Shown: positions 5,918 to 9,666 of the stretch, in pieces
Numbering within the stretch: position 1 is the stretch's first letter
Layout of the letters: the number at the start of each line of letters is the position of its first letter
Assembly (NCBI GenBank): GCA_946221495.1
Contig: CAMIFA010000176.1
Location: 1-9,666 of the forward strand
DNA length: 9,666 nt
Origin: an uncultured cyanobacterium
GTDB taxonomy: Bacteria > Cyanobacteriota > Cyanobacteriia > Cyanobacteriales > Chroococcidiopsidaceae
Reading direction: 5' to 3'
The notes under the pieces: generated by a model
What the model was told of the DNA's origin: nothing
What the model saw: only the letters and a program-made list of their open reading frames with translations
Database searches by the model: none
Position numbers and translations under genes: made by a program

Positions 5918-7345
5918 CTAAGCGATCGCCCGTTTATATGCTTCGTCTAGCACTTCCGAGAGTGTGGGGTGCGCGTGGACTAGATAAGCCAAAGTATGCA
6001 CAGATTGGCGATTGGCGATCGCCGCCGAGGCTTCGTGAATTAAATCTGAGGCGTGGATGCCTAAAATATGAACTCCTAGCACAACGCCAGTATCTTTACG
6101 GTAAATTACTTTTGCCATGCCGTCTGCTTCGCCTTCAGCGATCGCTTTGGAATTGCCTTTAAAGTAACTTCTTACCGCGCCAACCTCAAATCCTTCAGCT
6201 TTGCCTAAATCTTTAGCCGCTTGCTCTGTCATGCCTACATAGCTAATTTCTGGGTGCGTAAAGGCAGCAGCAGGGACACTGAGATAGTCTACCTCGCGCG
6301 ATCGCCCACAAATATTTTCTACCGCTACAATACCTTGCCCAGAAGCCGCGTGAGCTAACATCATCTTGCCGTTAGCATCGCCAATTGCCCATAAATGCGG
6401 CACAACTTCACCTGCTGATAACACCGCCATGCTGTCATTTACGGGAATGAAACCGCGTCGATCAATTTCTACACCTACAGAGTCTAAACCTAAGTCTTGG
6501 GTAGCTGGGATGCGTCCAGTGGCAACTAAGCAAGCATCCACTTCAATTATATCTACAACTTCTTTTGTTTTAAAATCAGCTAGTTCGATGACTACAGGCG
6601 TTCCCGGGGTAACTTTCTTTGCCATGATCCCCACCTTGGTTTCAATGTCGCGGGGAGTAATTAGCACTCGCTCTGCAAGTTTAGCAATATCGCGGTCAAA
6701 ACCTGGCATCAGATCGTCTAAGGCTTCAATCATGGTAATTTCTGAGCCTAAAGCTGAGTAGACATCAGAAAATTCTAAACCGATGTAACCACTACCAATA
6801 ATTGCTACCCAGTCTGGTAGCCACTCTAGTTTTACGCCGTTGTCGCTGGTAAAGACAGTTTTATGATCAACTTCTATCCCAGGCGGAACAAAAGGCACTG
6901 AGCCAGGGGACAGAATGATGTCTTTTGCTGTAATCGTTTTTTCACCACTGTCTGTAGCAATGGATACTTTTTGCGCTCCTGCTAGCTTACCCCAACCGCG
7001 AATAATATCGACTTTCAAGCGTTTGAGGCTGTTGGTTAAATCGCCTTGAATTTTGGAGACTAGGTTATTAGCATGAGCGGCGATCGCCCCGCGTTCAAAC
7101 TGGACATTATCTACTTGAATACCTAGCGACTTCAGGTGATGAGCGTTGCGTAATTCTCGTACTCTTCCAGCAGCAGCCAGCAGTGCTTTAGAAGGAATGC
7201 AACCCCGATTAACACAAGTACCACCCATATCGGCGGCTTCAATAATTGCTGTTTTCAACCCACAGCTAACAGCGTGTAAAGCAGCACCGTGTCCCCCTAC
7301 TCCAGCGCCAATAATTACTAAGTCGTAATCGAACTCTTGACTCAC
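5918..7345 (-). CDS. lpdA: Dihydrolipoyl dehydrogenase
   Basis: FAD-dependent E3 subunit that reoxidises dihydrolipoamide with NAD+, serving pyruvate dehydrogenase and the glycine cleavage H-protein. From the chosen GTG (7345) it has 475 residues, the usual length. Visible: FAD dinucleotide fold VIIGAGVGGHGAA (10-22), redox disulfide GGTCVNRGC (Cys44 and Cys49), NAD+ fold IIGSGYIGLEF, second FAD motif LWAIGDANG, FTHPEISYVG, and the C-terminal His-Glu pair in HAHPTLSEVLDEA that belongs to the partner subunit's active site. The frame stays open upstream to a GTG at 7429 overlapping the stop of the upstream gene (GTGA), which would give 503 residues. I prefer 7345 because SQEFDYDLVIIGAG matches the family start and an AGGAG site lies 9 bases before it. 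It probably shares a transcript with the membrane-protein gene upstream. The gene is rich in HIP1 sites. Confidence 0.96.
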   Translation of the reverse strand: MSQEFDYDLVIIGAGVGGHGAALHAVSCGLKTAIIEAADMGGTCVNRGCIPSKALLAAAGRVRELRNAHHLKSLGIQVDNVQFERGAIAAHANNLVSKIQGDLTNSLKRLKVDIIRGWGKLAGAQKVSIATDSGEKTITAKDIILSPGSVPFVPPGIEVDHKTVFTSDNGVKLEWLPDWVAIIGSGYIGLEFSDVYSALGSEITMIEALDDLMPGFDRDIAKLAERVLITPRDIETKVGIMAKKVTPGTPVVIELADFKTKEVVDIIEVDACLVATGRIPATQDLGLDSVGVEIDRRGFIPVNDSMAVLSAGEVVPHLWAIGDANGKMMLAHAASGQGIVAVENICGRSREVDYLSVPAAAFTHPEISYVGMTEQAAKDLGKAEGFEVGAVRSYFKGNSKAIAEGEADGMAKVIYRKDTGVVLGVHILGIHASDLIHEASAAIANRQSVHTLAYLVHAHPTLSEVLDEAYKRAIA

Positions 7346-7354
7346 TTCTTCGCT

Positions 7355-7359
7355 CTCCT
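7355..7359 (-). promoter_or_regulatory. Ribosome binding site that sets the lpdA start
   Basis: Minus-strand AGGAG at 7359-7355, 9 bases before the GTG at 7345. It is a clean Shine-Dalgarno sequence in a window where few genes have one, and it favours the 475-residue start over the coupled GTG at 7429. Confidence 0.6.
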
Positions 7360-7425
7360 GGTGCGCGTTACCTTTTTTATTCTCAACTTGACTGAGTAAT
7401 CCTTGCAAGTCTCTTGGTTTTAAAA

Positions 7426-8280
7426 TCACCTAGCAAGTGTAGAATTGTCTGCTATTTGTGGAAGCCCAAGAAATTTACGAATGCAGTTCGCTATATAAAG
7501 TAGCTCTTGGCACTGATCAATGCTACATAGTTTGTACATGATTTGGCGATCGCCTGATAGCAAGAGAACAAGTCGACAACATTCGCTGTCTGTATCCTCT
7601 TCAAATCTCACACTACAGTCACGTAGTTCATACTCAGTAGTTTGAAACCCGAACAAGTTCCATGCTTTCACAGTTAACTTGCCACGAGTTTTATCAAAAA
7701 TGTACTTTTTTTGCCTAACAGATAATGTCTTAAGGGATACCACCGTAATTAGAGTCATTAAGCACAAGGAAAGAATTATCATTTGAGTAGGATATTCTTG
7801 TTGAATTACTAAAGATGGCTGTTCAAAGTTGTGGAGAAAATTATTGATTTTTGAGGTAATTACTTGTTGCTGTTGGTAATTATCTCTATAGTCGCTATAA
7901 GGATATGCACCGTTACTACTCAAAAGCACGATTTGATATACAGGAACAAGATGACTACCGAAGTGATCAGCGCTACTAGCGATATATTTAGTATCAATTC
8001 TAACACCTTGTAACTGACTTAATGAAACCTCTCTTGCTTTTAACAGCCCAAAACTCGTTGAATTTATTAATATACAGTTAACTTTATTTGCCTCTATTCG
8101 GCTACAAGAAAGCACTACTTGTTTAGAAAGAAGAATTACTAGTATCCCGATTGCCAAGGGAAAGACAACCAGAATAGCTAATAGCACTTTCCAGGTAGTT
8201 TTACTTAATTTGTTGCTTCGCCAAAGTGTTAGCTTACTCGACGTTTGTTTTACAATTAGTGAGCGTAAAATTGTGGACAT
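7426..8280 (-). CDS. Two-domain membrane protein of unknown function
   Basis: A 284-residue protein with two membrane segments, about 31-52 (VLLAILVVFPLAIGILVILL) and 166-187 (QMIILSLCLMTLITVV). The loop between them (about 55-155) and the C-terminal tail (193-272) look like two copies of one beta-rich domain ending in a helix. Compare VYQIVLLSSNGAYPYSDY followed by a helix ending NNFL with CCRLVLLLSGDRQIMYKL followed by a helix ending IRKFL. By topology the first domain would face the periplasm or lumen and the second the cytoplasm. The second domain starts YIFDKTRGKLTVKAWNLFGF, as in PH-like domains, but that fold assignment is inference. I recall similar double-domain proteins in Nostoc-type genomes, all uncharacterised. 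The stop codon at 7426-7428 is 80 bp before the preferred lpdA start, so the two are probably co-transcribed. Confidence 0.8.
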   Translation of the reverse strand: MSTILRSLIVKQTSSKLTLWRSNKLSKTTWKVLLAILVVFPLAIGILVILLSKQVVLSCSRIEANKVNCILINSTSFGLLKAREVSLSQLQGVRIDTKYIASSADHFGSHLVPVYQIVLLSSNGAYPYSDYRDNYQQQQVITSKINNFLHNFEQPSLVIQQEYPTQMIILSLCLMTLITVVSLKTLSVRQKKYIFDKTRGKLTVKAWNLFGFQTTEYELRDCSVRFEEDTDSECCRLVLLLSGDRQIMYKLCSIDQCQELLYIANCIRKFLGLPQIADNSTLAR

Positions 8281-8456
8281 ATTCTTAAAAAATTAACATT
8301 TTTTAGAGGGTTTAGAAAGTTGCCACTACTCATTCTCACTACCAATTTTACTGGATTTAGCAATAGTAAACTTTTGTCAATGCAGTATTGAGTGCTTTTA
8401 TTGAAATGCTTGCGTAAAACAAATTGTAGGTTGTAGATATAAAGGAAATTGATAGC
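8281..8456. promoter_or_regulatory. Divergent intergenic region
   Basis: 176 bp between the membrane-protein gene (-) and the Uma2 pseudogene (+), so it should contain two promoters facing outward. On the plus strand an AAGGA site (8442-8446) sits 10 bases before the ATG at 8457, and TTGTCA near 8375 or TTGCGT near 8410 are possible -35 boxes without a convincing -10 partner. Nothing else stands out. Confidence 0.4.
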
Positions 8457-9042
8457 ATGACGATTGCCGCATCCAAACCAATTACTTTAGAGGAATTCCT
8501 GAAACTTCCCGAAACTAAGCCAGCAAGTGAATACATTGACGGGGAGATTATTTACCAAGCCGATACCAAAGGGTAGACACAGCCGCTTGCAGGGCAAACT
8601 TTGTGTTGTAATTAATCAGGTTATAGAGGAACAGCAGATTGCATACGCTTTTCCTAAGTTACGCTGTACGTTTGGCGATCGCTCAATTGTTCCTGATATA
8701 GCCGTATTTCAGTGGAACCATATCCCCTTTACTCCAGATGGGGAAATGCCTGATAATTTTGAATGATATCCAGATTGGACTGTTGAAATACTCTCCCCCG
8801 AACAGAAGCCGAATAAGGTAATTGGTAATATCCTTCACTGTCTACGACAGGGCTGTCGATTAGGGTGGTTGATCGATCCTGACGATCGCAGTGTGCTAGT
8901 ATTCCTGCCAAACCAACAGCCAGAACTGTTACAAGGAGGCGTTAGCGAAGCGCTTCCTGTGGAAGCTCGCTTGCCATTGCTAGCAGGAATTGAGTATGTG
9001 CGGCTACGGCTAAGATTTACTATTGAAGTTAATTCGGTATAG
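8457..9042 (+). pseudogene. Broken Uma2-family (DUF820) gene
   Basis: ATG at 8457 with a good AAGGA ribosome site starts MTIAASKPITLEEFLKLPET, a standard Uma2 opening, and reads to YIDGEIIYQ. The frame then shifts near 8553-8557, giving a TAG at 8574-8576. Continuing in the new frame gives the rest of the family: KPIPKGRHSRLQGKL, FGDRSIVPDIAVF with the catalytic Asp, then an in-frame TGA at 8764-8766, then YPDWTVEILSPEQKPNKV with the catalytic Glu and Lys and CRLGWLIDPDDRSVLVF, ending at TAG 9040-9042. The shift is explained by loss of two A bases in what would be CAAAAGCCG; the TGA could derive from CGA by one transition. Near the 3' end about 28 bp of palindromic repeat is read in frame. 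Two independent lesions mean no full protein is made, yet the remaining codons are well kept, so decay is recent. It overlaps the convergent mntP 3' end by 14 bp. Confidence 0.85.
8944..8971. repeat. Palindromic repeat inside the Uma2 pseudogene
   Basis: Hairpin with AGCGA (8944-8948) pairing TCGCT (8967-8971) and GCTTCC (8952-8957) pairing GGAAGC (8961-8966), a TGT loop and a 3-base bulge. It is read in frame as VSEALPVEAR, between the Gly-Gly and LPLLAGIE where ordinary Uma2 proteins have only a short acidic stretch. The sequence is of the GCGTTAGCGAAGCGCTTCC type that I recall as a common cyanobacterial small dispersed repeat. Confidence 0.7.
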
Positions 9043-9595
9043 CTGTCAAATGTTCAATCAAAATTTTACTACCAATGATAATTAGAATTGCTCCGCCGAC
9101 TATCTCAATTCTATTTTGAAATAATTCTCCAAATTTATGACCAATAAATACTCCAATAAATGATAAAAAGAAGGTGATAAATCCAATAGCAGTAATTGCC
9201 GGTAAGATAGAACTTTTTAGCAAAGCAAATCCGATGCCAACAGCTAAAGCATCTATACTAGTCCCTATAGATAATGTAATCAAAGTATAAGTATCTAATG
9301 GGTTGAACCGTTTAATAATTTCATCTTGATTTGATTCATAAATCATTCTTGCTCCCAGAAAACCTAAAATGCCAAAAGCAACCCAATGGTCTATGGCTGC
9401 TACTATATCTTGGAAGATTAGTCCTACCCACCAACCTATTATTGGCATAAAAGCTTGAAAACAACCAAAAAATAAAGCGATTTTTAGAGCTTTATTTATT
9501 TTTATATGCTTAATTTTTAAGCCACTGGAAATAGAAACAGCAAAAGCATCTGCTGCTAATCCTAGTGCAATAAATACGGTTGCAATTAAAGTCAT
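9029..9595 (-). CDS. mntP: Manganese efflux pump MntP
   Basis: A 188-residue inner-membrane protein of the MntP (YebN, DUF204) family, which exports Mn(II) from the cytoplasm. It has two homologous halves, each with the acidic signature helix: GLAADAFAVSISSG (12-25, Asp16) and GTSIDALAVGIGFA (111-124, Asp115). Six membrane segments are visible near 3-23, 36-58, 68-86, 103-125, 130-152 and 164-182. Length and motifs are complete. Cyanobacteria have a high Mn demand for photosystem II, so an exporter fits homeostasis; it is distinct from the UPF0016-type thylakoid Mn transporter. Only 71 bp upstream are in the window and they show no manganese (yybP-ykoY) riboswitch core, although one could lie further out. 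The gene is AT-rich and has no HIP1 site. It converges on the Uma2 pseudogene. The start at 9595 has no strong ribosome site. Confidence 0.93.
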   Translation of the reverse strand: MTLIATVFIALGLAADAFAVSISSGLKIKHIKINKALKIALFFGCFQAFMPIIGWWVGLIFQDIVAAIDHWVAFGILGFLGARMIYESNQDEIIKRFNPLDTYTLITLSIGTSIDALAVGIGFALLKSSILPAITAIGFITFFLSFIGVFIGHKFGELFQNRIEIVGGAILIIIGSKILIEHLTAIPN

Positions 9596-9666
9596 TTATC
9601 TGCTGATAATGAGCAAGAGTTAATCAGGAAAATTTTACTTTTTATTCGTTCAACATAAGTTTACAT

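Noticed and set aside
6366..6761. 131-codon plus-strand frame
   Set aside because: Antisense to lpdA, with no family features; the lpdA frame explains the sequence.
8457..8766. Programmed frameshifting to make a full Uma2 protein
   Set aside because: There is no slippery heptamer with a following hairpin at the shift, and a further in-frame stop at 8764 would still end translation.
9596..9666. Possible manganese riboswitch before mntP
   Set aside because: The 71 bases available show no yybP-ykoY core or paired helices; the region is truncated by the window edge.

Overview
The window looks like cyanobacterial chromosome. The palindrome GCGATCGC (HIP1) occurs 14 times by my count. The proteins (dihydrolipoyl dehydrogenase, TrpC, two Uma2/DUF820 copies, a two-domain membrane protein) have a cyanobacterial look, and short palindromic repeats of the kind scattered through filamentous and Chroococcidiopsis-like genomes sit between and inside genes. 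I cannot name the genus.

Layout. 1-328 (+) is the 3' end of an Arg/Ser/Gly-rich protein with three 51-bp tandem repeats. 349-447 is a small repeat element with near-perfect terminal inverted repeats. 445-2369 (-) is a regulated cluster: promoter, MerR-family regulator, zinc-free MDR oxidoreductase, and the remains of a YqjM-type ene-reductase with a large internal out-of-frame deletion. Two near-identical palindromic operators lie in front of the first two genes. 2403-4351 (-) holds a Uma2-family protein, an unrecognised 77-residue protein and trpC (indole-3-glycerol phosphate synthase). 4352-5917 is AT-rich and carries a solitary M.PvuII-like N4-cytosine DNA methyltransferase with no restriction enzyme beside it; HIP1 is absent from this stretch. 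5918-8280 (-) holds lpdA and, upstream of it, a two-domain membrane protein of unknown function. 8457-9042 (+) is a Uma2 pseudogene with a frameshift and a stop codon, converging on mntP (Mn(II) exporter, -) at 9029-9595.

How it fits together. Most genes read on the minus strand in short groups. The clearest functional unit is merR-MDR-OYE: a self-regulated pathway for quinones, enones or a related electrophile or carbonyl, in which the last enzyme has been lost. lpdA (pyruvate dehydrogenase and glycine cleavage) and trpC (tryptophan synthesis) are housekeeping genes. I found no new multi-gene system. The strongest leads are the repeated MerR operator pair, the internally deleted OYE gene, a palindromic element carried in frame inside the DNA methyltransferase, a comparable palindrome inside the Uma2 pseudogene, and the 349-447 element. 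I saw no tRNA, rRNA, CRISPR array or transposase gene.
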